The notes: generated from the letters alone by a model not told the origin. Shown: positions 8,919-17,941, counted from the first letter of the stretch. The stretch is DNA of 50,179 bases from Clostridia bacterium (GCA_017448545.1 JAFSLH010000009.1:1-50179); one strand, 5' to 3'. A program made the numbers and translations.

Positions 8919-9959
8919 CTATTTTGTTTTTCCGAACAGCACCAGCCGGAGCATTCTGTTTTGATGGAGGAGCTTCACGACAAGCGCCGTCAGCGCCAGT
9001 GTCAGCGCATAATTGCCGAGAACCAGTGCCGCGCCGCGCATGCTTCCGATCGGCGGGAGCTCCGCCGATTTCACCAAATTCAAAAGAAGATAGTGGACAA
9101 GATAAATCTCCAAAGAATGAACGCCTGTCCAGCTGAGCCCTGCCGCAATCCGCTGTCTGAGCGCAGACTCGCCGCCGAAGAATCCTTTGCAAAGGCCGCA
9201 AACGGCGATGCAGCCGGCCAAAGAGAGCGCCGCCCGGAGGAGAATCCATGCGCCGCCGTCCGGCAGCGAATACAGGCGGAATCGCGTCATGCCGAACAGC
9301 CATGCCGCGAGACAGACAGCCACGGTCACTTCGACAGCCGTTTTGCCCCATTTTGCACTCAGAATCCGGTCTCTGAACTGCCCGTAGAGATAGCCGGCAA
9401 AGTAGAACGGCATATAATAGAGCGTCAGTTTCATCGCAAAGAACGACAGACCGGCGAGCCATCCGATCCCGAGCAAAACGCCCATACCGACCAGATACAG
9501 CAGCGTGGTGAAAATTTGTCGTTTGATCGTCGCGTCTTTCGCGAGTTTCCGGGCCGCAAAGACGCTCAACCCGAATACCATACTGATCGTCCAGATCGAC
9601 GCCAAAAACCAGTAGCCGGTATCCATGTGCCACAGAAGCCACGGGACATTCCAATAGGCGCTTTCCCGAAAGACGACGCCGCGAACGAAAAAGCTCCAGA
9701 CGATCCAGGGCAGCAGATACGCCAGCGTGCGTCTCTTGCAATAGGCCCACAGCCCTGCTCCGTCCGAAATACCGCGGCTGTATCTTGTGACATACCCGCT
9801 GATCAGGAAAAACAGCGGCATCTGCAGAGACCATACGATATTAAAGAGAAAGCTCTCCTCCGCGCCCGCAGTGCAGCCGGTCATCGTATGCCCCAGCACA
9901 ACGAGCAGCATGGCGACGCCGCGCATACTGTCAACAAACTGATTTCTTTCTTCCGGCAT
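8919..9959 (-). CDS. Acyltransferase family 3 membrane protein (OafA/NodX-like)
   Basis: Integral membrane acyltransferase of 346 aa with about 10 membrane segments. The N-terminus RNQFVDSMRGVAMLLVVLGH carries the family RGxA and catalytic-type His, followed by MPLFFLISGYV. These enzymes O-acetylate or O-succinylate sugars of surface polymers. The start at 9959 is set by the AAGGAG site just upstream. A longer in-frame extension to 10061 overlaps the cytidylyltransferase and is rejected. Together with the hexapeptide transferase it gives this locus two potential decorating enzymes. Confidence 0.88.
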   Translation of the reverse strand: MPEERNQFVDSMRGVAMLLVVLGHTMTGCTAGAEESFLFNIVWSLQMPLFFLISGYVTRYSRGISDGAGLWAYCKRRTLAYLLPWIVWSFFVRGVVFRESAYWNVPWLLWHMDTGYWFLASIWTISMVFGLSVFAARKLAKDATIKRQIFTTLLYLVGMGVLLGIGWLAGLSFFAMKLTLYYMPFYFAGYLYGQFRDRILSAKWGKTAVEVTVAVCLAAWLFGMTRFRLYSLPDGGAWILLRAALSLAGCIAVCGLCKGFFGGESALRQRIAAGLSWTGVHSLEIYLVHYLLLNLVKSAELPPIGSMRGAALVLGNYALTLALTALVVKLLHQNRMLRLVLFGKTK

Positions 9960-10036
9960 ACTTCTTTTCTCCTTACCGTCCGAACCGTGCGAAAGCCTCA
10001 GGGGGCGACGCAGCGTTGTTCCGTCGATCGTTCCGG

Positions 10037-10702
10037 TTACTTCTCGTGCGCTTCCTTCCACTGCATGATGGCTTCCGCCTTGACCAGATCCTCCGGGTAG
10101 GTGATCTTGTCGAAATAGGGGACGTCAAAATTCAGATAGACGCGGGAAGTGTCCGGCAGCTGCTGAATGGATTCCGTATAGACGGAATCCGGGCGGAAAT
10201 ACTTGTCCAGCAGCGCGAACCGGAATCCTTCCGGCGGATTCAGCGTATAATAGTTCGCGCGGTTTACGACCCATTCGCCGTAATGCCCCAGACTGTCCGT
10301 GATCTTTCGCGCGCACGCGACGGCGTCATATTCATCGAGCAGCCGGAACGTTTCGTCCAGCACGTCCGGTTCGAGCGTCGGCCGGACGGCTTCCGCGACG
10401 ACCAGCTTTTCGCAGGAACTGTGTTCCCGGATATAGTCGAACCCGTTCCGCTTCGTGATGTTCAGCTCCGGCCCGCTGACGGCCGTATCCACCCCGTACG
10501 TTTCCTGCAGCGCCGCATGGTAAGCCGGATCGGCGACGACCAGAATCGCGTCCGCCGCTTTGCTCTTTTTGCAGGCTTCGATCACATAGGAAATGACCGG
10601 CCTGCCGTTCAGCTGGATATACTGCTTCGGGACGTCGGTGCCGAACCGCTGTCCGAAGCCGCCCGCCGTAATCATGATGATGTTTTTATCCGTTTTCTTC
10701 AT
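10037..10702 (-). CDS. IspD/TarI-like cytidylyltransferase
   Basis: Nucleotidyltransferase of 221 aa with an IspD-type signature loop (TAGGFGQRFGTDVPKQYIQL, residues 12-31). IspD enzymes have an HDxxRP segment, which reads AEAVRP here, so the substrate pocket differs from canonical MEP-pathway IspD. Lying next to LicD in a capsule operon, it more likely makes a CDP-alditol or CDP-polyol phosphate donor (as TarI makes CDP-ribitol) than methylerythritol intermediates. No companion reductase (TarJ-like) is visible. The activity class is secure and the substrate is inferred. Confidence 0.75.
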   Translation of the reverse strand: MKKTDKNIIMITAGGFGQRFGTDVPKQYIQLNGRPVISYVIEACKKSKAADAILVVADPAYHAALQETYGVDTAVSGPELNITKRNGFDYIREHSSCEKLVVAEAVRPTLEPDVLDETFRLLDEYDAVACARKITDSLGHYGEWVVNRANYYTLNPPEGFRFALLDKYFRPDSVYTESIQQLPDTSRVYLNFDVPYFDKITYPEDLVKAEAIMQWKEAHEK

Positions 10703-10753
10703 CCGTTTCCTCTCTCCTTCGGAAGCCGGCTGTTTGCAGCCGTTCCCGCTGCG

Positions 10754-11569
10754 TCAATCGAGATAGTATCCTTCAAATTCGTGCCGGATCCGCTGATCCT
10801 CCGGCGGAAGCTGCATATAATCCCCGTAGAACTGCGTCAGAATCCGATCATACGCTTTCGGCACCGGAATCGTCGTGTCCTCAAAAGGCATTTCTTTCGT
10901 CTCGCGATACCATTCGACCGGATACCGGTCCTTCATTGAAGCCGCCCATGCCAGATTGCCGATAAAGCCCGTTTTTTGATCCCTGCCCAGGGCATACATC
11001 TGTTTGCCCCAGTATTCGCTGTTCCTGCCGACTGCCGCCAAAGCGCCCTTTGCAAGGTACGCGATCGGCGCGATCCGTTTGTACTTCGTGTCTTTCAGAT
11101 TGCCGAAGATCGACAGCTGCAGCCACCGTTTAAGCCGGTTCTGCTCCGCAAACTGCGCTTCGGCCTGTTCTCTGTCGTCCGCCCAGTAGGTCATTTTGAA
11201 GATGTCGACCCACAGTCCGCAAGCGTATTTCCCGGAAACATTCCGCTCGTAAACGACGGTTTTCGTATCCACCAGCTTGATGGTCGGATACGCGTTCGGT
11301 TTGCAGCCGGGCTGCAGGATCCGATACCGTTTCTCCGCATCGATCAACGGATCGTCCTTCGTCGCTTCCAAAAGCCTTTTTGCCGCTTCCGGCGTTACGA
11401 ACAGGTCAATATCGTCGTCCCACGGAATAAAGCCGTGATGACGGACTGCGCCGAGCAGCGTACCGCCTGCGGCATAGTACGGAATCGCATGTGCTTTCGC
11501 GAACTGCTGAAACGCCTTCAGCATGGCCAGCAGAAGAGGCTGCACCTCCTCCGTTCGGATGGGTCTCAT
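10754..11569 (-). CDS. LicD family phosphotransferase
   Basis: Protein of 271 aa with the complete LicD core: YYAAGGTLLGAVRHHGFIPW followed by DDDIDLFV (about residues 31-58). The DDDID acidic cluster binds metal in this nucleotidyltransferase-like fold. LicD proteins transfer phosphocholine or other phospho-alditols from CDP carriers to glycans. The neighbouring CDP-forming enzyme fits a two-gene module that adds a phosphodiester-linked substituent to the capsule. No choline uptake or kinase genes (licA/B/C) are seen, so the head group is unknown. Confidence 0.88.
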   Translation of the reverse strand: MRPIRTEEVQPLLLAMLKAFQQFAKAHAIPYYAAGGTLLGAVRHHGFIPWDDDIDLFVTPEAAKRLLEATKDDPLIDAEKRYRILQPGCKPNAYPTIKLVDTKTVVYERNVSGKYACGLWVDIFKMTYWADDREQAEAQFAEQNRLKRWLQLSIFGNLKDTKYKRIAPIAYLAKGALAAVGRNSEYWGKQMYALGRDQKTGFIGNLAWAASMKDRYPVEWYRETKEMPFEDTTIPVPKAYDRILTQFYGDYMQLPPEDQRIRHEFEGYYLD

Positions 11570-11594
11570 TCCCGCGTTACCTCCGACGTTCCGG

Positions 11595-12431
11595 TTATTT
11601 TCGCAGCGCGATTTTAAAGATAGCCACTCGCAGCCAATTCGGCAGAACGGAGGAGACGGAGCGCATAAACACGCTGATCAGGTAGTCGCCCGTTCCGATA
11701 AAGCCGGAATCCTTCATATAACGAAACAGTTTGATCTGGCTCTTTGCATAAGCCCGACCGGCACGCCGCCGGTACATCTCGGACCCGGCGCGCATCCACA
11801 GCAGCGGTTCCTGCATGTTATAGCCGATGCTGCCCTTTTGCAGCATCCGAATCCACAGGTAGTAATCCTCTAAAAAATGGAAATCCTGATACCCGCCGGC
11901 GGCTTCCACGGCGCTCTTCCGGTACATCGCGCAGGGATGGTTGAACGGATTCCGCTTCCTCGCAAATCGCAGGATGTCCTCCTGCTTCTCGGGCAGAACG
12001 CGCCTGCCCTCCACCACGTCAACGGACGAGGAAAACTCCTCCACGATGCCGGACACAATGGAAAACTCCGGATGCGCCCGAAACACCGCCAACTGCTTTT
12101 CGCAGCGGTCCGGGCGGCTGATATCGTCGCTGTCCATCCGCGCAATCAGCTCGTGTCGGCATTCCTGAATGCCGATGTTCAGCGCGGTGCCGAGCCCGCT
12201 GTTTTCTTCCAGCCGGATCACATGCAGCACGTCCGGGTGCTTTTGCGCATTCTCCTCGACGACAGCGTCCAGTTCCGGGCTCAGCGGTCCGTCGCAGACC
12301 AACACGAAATCATCCGTGGGAACCGTCTGGTACCAGATGCTGTTGATCGCCGCGGACAGATATTCGGCTTTTTCCTTGCAATATACGCTTATCAGAACAG
12401 AATAACGAAGTTCCGTGGCGGCGCCGTCCAT
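11595..12431 (-). CDS. Glycosyltransferase family 2
   Basis: GT-A glycosyltransferase of 278 aa. The nucleotide-binding start YSVLISVYCKEKAEYLSAAI, the segment EENSGLGTALNIGI, the DxD-type metal motif in ARMDSDDISRPDR and the later FLEDYYLWIRML are all standard GT2 features. The ATG at 12431 has GGAGG eight bases upstream. An in-frame extension to 12659 lies inside the sugar transferase gene and encodes an improbable Arg-rich stretch. As the first transferase after the initiating enzyme it may add the second sugar, though gene order does not prove order of action. Confidence 0.9.
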   Translation of the reverse strand: MDGAATELRYSVLISVYCKEKAEYLSAAINSIWYQTVPTDDFVLVCDGPLSPELDAVVEENAQKHPDVLHVIRLEENSGLGTALNIGIQECRHELIARMDSDDISRPDRCEKQLAVFRAHPEFSIVSGIVEEFSSSVDVVEGRRVLPEKQEDILRFARKRNPFNHPCAMYRKSAVEAAGGYQDFHFLEDYYLWIRMLQKGSIGYNMQEPLLWMRAGSEMYRRRAGRAYAKSQIKLFRYMKDSGFIGTGDYLISVFMRSVSSVLPNWLRVAIFKIALRK

Positions 12432-12471
12432 TCTATTATCCTCCAAAGGCCGCTTCGGCCTGTTGATTCCC

Positions 12472-13890
12472 TTATTCTTCCGCAGTCTTTTCCCCGGTCT
12501 TTTCGGGTTCCGTCTCTGCCCCCGCGCCTTCCGCCGGCGCTTCGCCTTCCATCGCCGTCGTTTGTCCCTCTGCCACGCCCTCGGTGCTCTCGGGCTGAAA
12601 CAGAATCTTGATCGTTGCGAAGATGATGCGCAGATCCTGCACAACGCCCGGATCGGCAATGTACATCATGTCCATCATCAGCTTGTCGTACGGCGTGGTA
12701 TTGTACTTGCCGTACACCTGCGCGTACCCCGTCAGCCCCGCCTTGCACTGCAAACGCAGCCGGAACTCCGGAATCTCCTTTTCATACTGCGCCGCAATCT
12801 CCGGACGCTCGGGCCGCGGGCCGACGATCGACAGCGAACCTTCCAGAATGTTGAGCAGCTGCGGCAGCTCGTCGATCCGGAACTTCCGGATCACACGGCC
12901 GACCGGCGTAATGCGGTCGTCGTTCTCGCCGGTGCTGAGCCGCGCGACGCCGTCCTTTTCTGCGTCCACGCGCATCGACCGGAACTTGATCAGGCGGAAC
13001 GTTTTTCCGTCCTTCGTCAGCCGTTCCTGCCGATAGAACGCCGGGCCGCCGTCCCGCTTGATCAGCAGCGCCGTCACGAGGAAAACGGGGCTGAGCACAA
13101 TCAGGGCAAGCGCGCTCAAAACAATATCGAAAACGCGCTTGATCGCGAGATATTCCGGCTTCGGGTTGTACCGATGCACCATCAGAACCGGGAGATGCAG
13201 AATGTGCAGCTTTGTCGCGCCGGACATGATCACGTCGCCGAGCCGCGGCAGCACCAGCGCATCGATCCCGCGCCCGACGCAATACTTGATGATGACGTTC
13301 CGGTCATGGCTGTGTACGTCGCTCAAGAAGACCGCCTCGGCGTCCGAAAGCAGGTCCAGATCGGCCAGCACCTCCGCGACCGTAAACACCTTTTCCACAT
13401 GAAACTTTTGCGACAGGCCGTACTGTTCCACCAATCGGTCCATGCCGGGGCGCAGGTCGTAAACGATGTACGTCTTTTTCGGCTCGAACCGCGAGAAGTA
13501 CCACCAGTTGGCAAACAGCGACCAGAGAATGCTGAAAACGAACTGCCCGACGATTGCCAGCAGACCGGGCCAGAGCCGCTGCGGACCTTTGCAGAGGAAG
13601 CAGATCAGGATGTAGATGATTCCGTCCGAGACGGAAGCGGCCAGCATCTGGCTGTACACCATTTCGGAAACGCGGTTATAGGATATCAGGAAGGATTCGT
13701 ATACGCGGCCGAACGTGACGTACAGCAGCACGTAAAACGCGATGACGTACAGCCTTGCGTTGAAGGCAAACAGCGCCGCCGTCTGGTTTGCGTAGTACAA
13801 AACCCAGCACAGCGCAAACGGCAGTGTCATCAGAATCGTATTCAGAAGCTTGATGAGCCGCAAGCCGAAATCATGTGTTCGTTTTTTCAT
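12472..13890 (-). CDS. Initiating undecaprenyl-phosphate sugar-1-phosphate transferase (WcaJ/WbaP type)
   Basis: Polyprenyl glycosyl-1-phosphate transferase of 472 aa. Four to five N-terminal membrane helices (residues 12-130) lead to a soluble linker domain, then the helix LVLSPVFLVTALLI and the catalytic domain with KFRSMRVDAE, RKFRIDELPQLLNIL, SIVGPRPERPE and AGLTGYAQVYGKY. It loads the first sugar phosphate on undecaprenyl phosphate at the inner membrane face. The chosen start at 13890 has GGGGA before it; the frame extends to 13962 but without a good site. The C-terminal 30 residues are Glu/Ala-rich and not part of the fold. The sugar is not predictable. Confidence 0.9.
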   Translation of the reverse strand: MKKRTHDFGLRLIKLLNTILMTLPFALCWVLYYANQTAALFAFNARLYVIAFYVLLYVTFGRVYESFLISYNRVSEMVYSQMLAASVSDGIIYILICFLCKGPQRLWPGLLAIVGQFVFSILWSLFANWWYFSRFEPKKTYIVYDLRPGMDRLVEQYGLSQKFHVEKVFTVAEVLADLDLLSDAEAVFLSDVHSHDRNVIIKYCVGRGIDALVLPRLGDVIMSGATKLHILHLPVLMVHRYNPKPEYLAIKRVFDIVLSALALIVLSPVFLVTALLIKRDGGPAFYRQERLTKDGKTFRLIKFRSMRVDAEKDGVARLSTGENDDRITPVGRVIRKFRIDELPQLLNILEGSLSIVGPRPERPEIAAQYEKEIPEFRLRLQCKAGLTGYAQVYGKYNTTPYDKLMMDMMYIADPGVVQDLRIIFATIKILFQPESTEGVAEGQTTAMEGEAPAEGAGAETEPEKTGEKTAEE

Positions 13891-14091
13891 AAGTTCCCCG
13901 TCTCTTTCGCCGCAAGCCGTACCGGTTTTTCCGAAACAGCGTATGGCTTCGCCATTCGTCACAGGCGATCTGCCACGAATGCGCTCTTCCTTCTATGTTC
14001 CTCCGTCTCCCGGCCGTGCAATCCGCATCGTCCCGGCAAAGAACGGAGGTCTTTTTCGCCGTCCGGCTGCAGCCGGTATGGCGCCGTCCCC

Positions 14092-14862
14092 TTACGCCTT
14101 CGACTCGTCCCGATCCGTTTCGGCGGGCGCGTTTTCATGTCTCGTTTTGGCGTGCTTCTTTCCCGCGCCGTTCATATAGTAGTAATGATAGTAGTCGTTC
14201 TTATAATACTTGCGGTTCACATAATCGCTGAAGTCCGCCTGGTTGATGACGGTGCCGAGGATCGGACAGCCGGACTGCTCAATCTGGGATTTCGAATCGA
14301 CCAGCTCGCGGCGGCGAACGCTGTTATAGCTGACGATCAGCACGGTTCCGTCGCAGTACGACGCAATCCGGGCGGCGTCGACAATCATGCCGACCGGCGG
14401 CGCGTCGACGATCACGTAATCGTTCTCCTCCTGCAGCGCATCCAGCAGCTTGCCGAGCCGGTCGGACGAGATCAGCGGCAGCGAATTGACGACCGCTTTT
14501 CCGCGCGGCACGATCCGCAGGTTCGGGATGTTGGACTCAAAAATGATATCCTCCATCTCCGCATGGCCTGCAAGATAATTCGAAACGCCCATATACTGGC
14601 CGTCCTCGAACCGGAAGTACTTCCGGGCGAGCTCCGAACGCCGGAGGTCGCAATCGACGAGCGCGACGCGATAGCCGATCTTTGCCAGCGTCCGCACAAT
14701 GTTCATCGAAAGGAAGCTCTTTCCTTCGCTCAAATGGCAGCTGGTAATCAGAATCTTGCGATACTCCGGACCGGAGAACGTCAGATTGGTGGCCAGCGTG
14801 TTCAACGCTTCATTTGCCGAATACCCGAGCGCCGGGAAATTCTTGATCGTTACGTTTTTCAT
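14092..14862 (-). CDS. CapB/CpsD-type tyrosine autokinase
   Basis: BY-kinase of 256 aa that controls polymer length with CapA. Seen: P-loop-like SCHLSEGKSF (residues 41-50), Walker A-prime VALVDCDLRR (66-75), Walker B YVIVDAPP (149-156) and a Tyr cluster at 214-229 (YVNRKYYKNDYYHYYY) that is the expected autophosphorylation tail. The P-loop has LSEGKS where most CapB proteins have PGEGKS. The ATG overlaps the stop of capA (ATGA). The PHP phosphatase at 15685 would remove its phosphates. Confidence 0.9.
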   Translation of the reverse strand: MKNVTIKNFPALGYSANEALNTLATNLTFSGPEYRKILITSCHLSEGKSFLSMNIVRTLAKIGYRVALVDCDLRRSELARKYFRFEDGQYMGVSNYLAGHAEMEDIIFESNIPNLRIVPRGKAVVNSLPLISSDRLGKLLDALQEENDYVIVDAPPVGMIVDAARIASYCDGTVLIVSYNSVRRRELVDSKSQIEQSGCPILGTVINQADFSDYVNRKYYKNDYYHYYYMNGAGKKHAKTRHENAPAETDRDESKA

Positions 14863-15647
14863 TTCTTTCTCCCCGCAGTCTTCGCGTTCGATTTCTTCGT
14901 GGTCTGTTCCGATTCATCCTTCGGAACGATTGCCAGATTGATCAGCCCGGTGCATTTCCGGATATCCTCTGCCGTCCGAATCTTGTCGTCGAACACCATC
15001 CGCAAAAAGACGACGACGAACACGAGCAAAAAGCCCGCCAAAAGGCCGATCACCGTGTTCCGCGTTTTGCTCGGTCCGACCGGGTTCGTCGGAACATTCG
15101 CATACGAAACGATCCGCGGTTCGTCCGTCGCCATCCGTTCCGAAATAAACCGGCTCGCGACTTCCGCATACTCGTTCGCGATCACGGCCGCTTCCGTCGG
15201 GTTCGTGGTCCTTACCGTCAGGCCCAAAAGACGCGTTCCGCTTTCGTTCTTGACCGTCAGACGGCTTTTCAGCGAGGCTTCGGAATACGGCAGCTGCAGA
15301 TTCTCGGCGACCTCATGATGGATGTCCCAAAGATCGAAAATCTTGATATAGTCCTGCGTCAGCGCCGTGCCGATCTGCAGGTCCGAAATCGTCGCGCCGT
15401 AGGATTCGTCCTTCAGGTTGACCAGATAGATCGTCGCAGTCGCTTCGTACTTCGGCGCAATCAGAAAATAGGTATAGCAAAACGCGAGTGCGCCGCCGAT
15501 CAGCGTCACGATCACAAACAGTTTCCATGCTGCGAGGCAGCGAAAGAACAAATCCTTGAGATCGATCTCAAACTCCGCGCCCGTTCCGGAAACCTCCGTT
15601 TGCCGGGCGCGTGCCTTGTAGTTGGTCTTTGCGGAATTGGAACCCAT
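14859..15647 (-). CDS. CapA/Wzz-type chain-length regulator and kinase activator
   Basis: Membrane protein of 262 aa. The Wzz domain begins after a short cytoplasmic N-terminus (EIDLKDLFFRCLAAWKLFVI), TM1 is about 40-62, an extracytoplasmic part follows, and the proline-rich PTNPVGPSKTRN motif precedes TM2 (about 189-210). The short basic cytoplasmic tail fits the Gram-positive arrangement in which CapA activates the separate CapB kinase. It is coupled to capB by the 4-nt overlap. Confidence 0.9.
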   Translation of the reverse strand: MGSNSAKTNYKARARQTEVSGTGAEFEIDLKDLFFRCLAAWKLFVIVTLIGGALAFCYTYFLIAPKYEATATIYLVNLKDESYGATISDLQIGTALTQDYIKIFDLWDIHHEVAENLQLPYSEASLKSRLTVKNESGTRLLGLTVRTTNPTEAAVIANEYAEVASRFISERMATDEPRIVSYANVPTNPVGPSKTRNTVIGLLAGFLLVFVVVFLRMVFDDKIRTAEDIRKCTGLINLAIVPKDESEQTTKKSNAKTAGRKK

Positions 15648-15684
15648 AGTCTTTCTCCCTTTGTTGTTCTTGTTTTGAAACGAA

Positions 15685-16407
15685 TCACCCGTTCGTTCCG
15701 AATGTCGTCAAGTAAGTCATATACGCCGGGCTGCAAACCGGCGCCAGCGCGTCGCAGGCCTTTTGCATCCGGTTTTTCCGCCTGCCGCAGTCGTGCGCGT
15801 CGGATGCGATGCAGTCGATCAGTTCCGCCCGGAACCATTGCTCGATATAGCGACCGTTCGGCTTCTGCATCCGGCTCAGGACCGCGCCGCAATTCACCTG
15901 CAGCAGCACGTTCGGATATTTCTTTTTCAGCGCATACGCTTTCCCGCGGGAAAACAGCGTCGGCGCAAGGCATGCATACCGCTCGATGTGCGCGAGCATC
16001 GGCGTAAACCCGTGGGTTTGCAGCAGCTCGATCGCCGTGCAGATTTCCTCGTACCGGACGTTCGGCACAAACTCCGCAAGCACGACGTCCGTATCGCCGA
16101 GCGTTTGCAGTTCCTCGCGCTCGATCTCGTTGTGCAGCGCGGGCGTATACAGAATCTCCGCGCCGGGCAGAACCGTGATCGGATACCCCTGCGCCCGGCA
16201 ATACGCGTTCGCTTCGGCAAGCCGCGCCCCGTACAGATCGACCGGAAATTCCCGATAGCCCGGCGTGCGGTGCGACGTTGCGTAAACCGTTGTGATTCCG
16301 TTCCGATGCACCTCGTCCAGCATCCGCTGCATGTCCTCCGGCGTTTTTGCGCCGTCGTCCACGCCGTAGATCAAGTGGATATGCGCGTCGGTTCGCTCCG
16401 ATCCCAT
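15685..16407 (-). CDS. CpsB/CapC/YwqE-type protein-tyrosine phosphatase (PHP fold)
   Basis: PHP-domain phosphatase of 240 aa. Metal ligands are visible as DAHIHLIYGVDDGAK (residues 7-21), PGAEI, AHIERY and ASDAHD near the C-terminus. It dephosphorylates the CapB tyrosine cluster and so sets polymer export. It is the promoter-proximal gene of the capsule operon; the leader from the predicted promoter is roughly 100 nt. The regulatory trio at the operon start is the standard Bacillota order. Confidence 0.9.
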   Translation of the reverse strand: MGSERTDAHIHLIYGVDDGAKTPEDMQRMLDEVHRNGITTVYATSHRTPGYREFPVDLYGARLAEANAYCRAQGYPITVLPGAEILYTPALHNEIEREELQTLGDTDVVLAEFVPNVRYEEICTAIELLQTHGFTPMLAHIERYACLAPTLFSRGKAYALKKKYPNVLLQVNCGAVLSRMQKPNGRYIEQWFRAELIDCIASDAHDCGRRKNRMQKACDALAPVCSPAYMTYLTTFGTNG

Positions 16408-16516
16408 CTGCAGCCGTCCTTTCCTGTTCTGTTTGCCGCATTGAAACGTACGAAATGTTCCCCCGTAAATTGCATATTGTGCAACAGGGCATACATTTCC
16501 AATATATATTCAGTTT

Positions 16517-16544
16517 ATTATACCCTATTGTCGTTTTTTTTCAA
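16517..16544 (-). promoter_or_regulatory. Predicted promoter of the capsule operon
   Basis: Reading leftward, TTGAAA (16539-16544) and a perfect TATAAT (16517-16522) are separated by 16 nt. It lies about 110 nt upstream of the PHP phosphatase and is the only strong promoter seen for the whole 16-kb operon. Confidence 0.75.
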
Positions 16545-16637
16545 GCGATATCCTCAGATATATTGTAAACAAACGGTGCTTTTTCGGTAATTTATCCCGG
16601 AGCGTCGGTTTTTTGCGTCCTTGGCACAACAAAAAGG

Positions 16638-16860
16638 CGTTGTCTCAAAAGCTCTTTGAGCGCTGTAAGGGGCTGTTGATAAGGCAGGCAGAATTCGCGT
16701 TTTCGTCCCGAAGGCTGTACTAACGCTACGCCGAGGGCGAAAACGCGGATAATTTGCGGCATATAATCAGAGAAAAGGCGGATTTTTCCGCCTTTTCTAC
16801 ATACAAGTTAAAACAATTCCAATTTGCCGCAAATGGTCTGACGCCTTTGCGACAGCCCCG
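16638..16860 (+). repeat. 223-bp structured dispersed repeat, copy 1
   Basis: Copy 1 of a repeat whose second copy lies inverted at 49957-50179, with mid-90s percent identity by eye. The outer pair GGGGCTGT (16669-16676) and ACAGCCCC (16852-16859) encloses two hairpins. Hairpin A has arms CGCGTTTTCG (16696-16705) and CGAAAACGCG (16738-16747). Hairpin B has ATTTGCGGCA (16752-16761) and TGCCGCAAAT (16825-16834), itself containing GAAAAGGCGG/CCGCCTTTTC (16772-16797). No convincing coding capacity is seen. It looks like a non-autonomous element (MITE/REP-like); the ends resemble IS termini of the GGGGCTGTC-CAAAA kind. Confidence 0.9.
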
Positions 16861-16868
16861 TTTTATGT

Positions 16869-16898
16869 TTGACAGGGACTGCTCACGGATGCTATAAT
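16869..16898 (+). promoter_or_regulatory. Promoter of the rfb operon
   Basis: TTGACA (16869-16874), an 18-nt spacer and TATAAT (16893-16898), both hexamers perfect. It begins 9 bp beyond the end of repeat copy 1. The leader to the rfbB ATG is about 17 nt and holds GGGGGAAAAG as ribosome site. Confidence 0.9.
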
Positions 16899-16921
16899 AA
16901 AAGAAAAACGGGGGAAAAGCA

Positions 16922-17941
16922 ATGACGATGATCGTAACCGGCGGCGCCGGGTTTATCGGTTCGAATTTCATTTTTTATCAATTGAAAACGCACCCGGAGG
17001 ACCGGATCGTCTGCGTGGACAAGCTGACGTACGCAGGGAACCTGTCGACGCTCGCGCCGATCATGGAGCATCCGAAGTTCCGGTTCGTCAGGCTGGATAT
17101 CTGCGACCGGGAAGGCGTGTATGCCCTGTTCGAGGAAGAAAAGCCGGATATCGTCGTGAACTTCGCGGCGGAAAGCCATGTGGACCGCAGCATCGAGGAC
17201 CCGTCGGTCTTTTTGCAGACGAACGTGATCGGCACGAGCGTGCTGATGGACGCCTGCCGGAAGTACGGCATCGTCCGCTATCATCAGGTCAGCACGGACG
17301 AAGTCTACGGCGATCTGCCGCTGGACCGTCCCGACCTGTTCTTTACGGAGACGACGCCGATCCATACGAGCTCGCCCTACAGCTCCTCCAAGGCCGGGGC
17401 CGACCTCTTGGTCCAGTCGTATTGCCGGACGTTCGGTCTGCCGGCAACGATTTCGCGCTGCTCCAACAACTACGGCCCGTATCATTTCCCCGAAAAACTG
17501 ATCCCGCTGATGATCATCAATTGTTTGCACGACAAGCCGCTGCCGGTGTACGGCGAAGGGCTGAACGTGCGCGACTGGCTGTACGTCGAAGACCATTGCA
17601 AGGCGATCGACCTTGTGATCCGGAAGGGCCGCGTCGGCGAGGTGTACAACATCGGCGGTCATAATGAGATGCGGAATATCGACATCGTGAAGCTGATCGT
17701 GCATACGCTCGGCAAGAGCGAGGACCTGATCACGTACGTGACCGACCGGAAGGGGCACGATCTCCGGTACGCGATCGACCCGACGAAGATTCACGACGAA
17801 TTGGGCTGGCTGCCGGAAACGAAGTTCGCGGACGGCATTCAAAAGACGATACAGTGGTATCTCGAGCACCGCGACTGGTGGGAGCCGATCATTTCCGGCG
17901 CGTATATGGGATACTACGAGAGAATGTACGGCAATCGGTAA
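16922..17941 (+). CDS. rfbB: dTDP-glucose 4,6-dehydratase
   Basis: SDR enzyme of 339 aa converting dTDP-glucose to dTDP-4-keto-6-deoxyglucose, the second step of dTDP-L-rhamnose synthesis. NAD-binding GGAGFIGSN is at residues 7-15, the catalytic TDE at 125-127 and YSSSK at 153-157. DKLTYAGNL and the RDWLYVEDHCKAI segment are family hallmarks. It is first in a five-gene operon with 6 nt to rfbD. dTDP-rhamnose would feed the adjacent capsule pathway, although no transferase here can be assigned as rhamnose-specific. Confidence 0.96.
   Translation: MTMIVTGGAGFIGSNFIFYQLKTHPEDRIVCVDKLTYAGNLSTLAPIMEHPKFRFVRLDICDREGVYALFEEEKPDIVVNFAAESHVDRSIEDPSVFLQTNVIGTSVLMDACRKYGIVRYHQVSTDEVYGDLPLDRPDLFFTETTPIHTSSPYSSSKAGADLLVQSYCRTFGLPATISRCSNNYGPYHFPEKLIPLMIINCLHDKPLPVYGEGLNVRDWLYVEDHCKAIDLVIRKGRVGEVYNIGGHNEMRNIDIVKLIVHTLGKSEDLITYVTDRKGHDLRYAIDPTKIHDELGWLPETKFADGIQKTIQWYLEHRDWWEPIISGAYMGYYERMYGNR

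Noticed and set aside
12415-15318. 967-codon plus-strand frame opposite the sugar transferase, CapB and CapA
   Set aside because: An antisense open frame caused by GC-rich codon bias; the minus-strand proteins carry intact catalytic motifs.
16726-16971. Short minus-strand frame inside repeat copy 1
   Set aside because: It crosses the hairpins and the rfb promoter, and the equivalent frame is not kept in copy 2.
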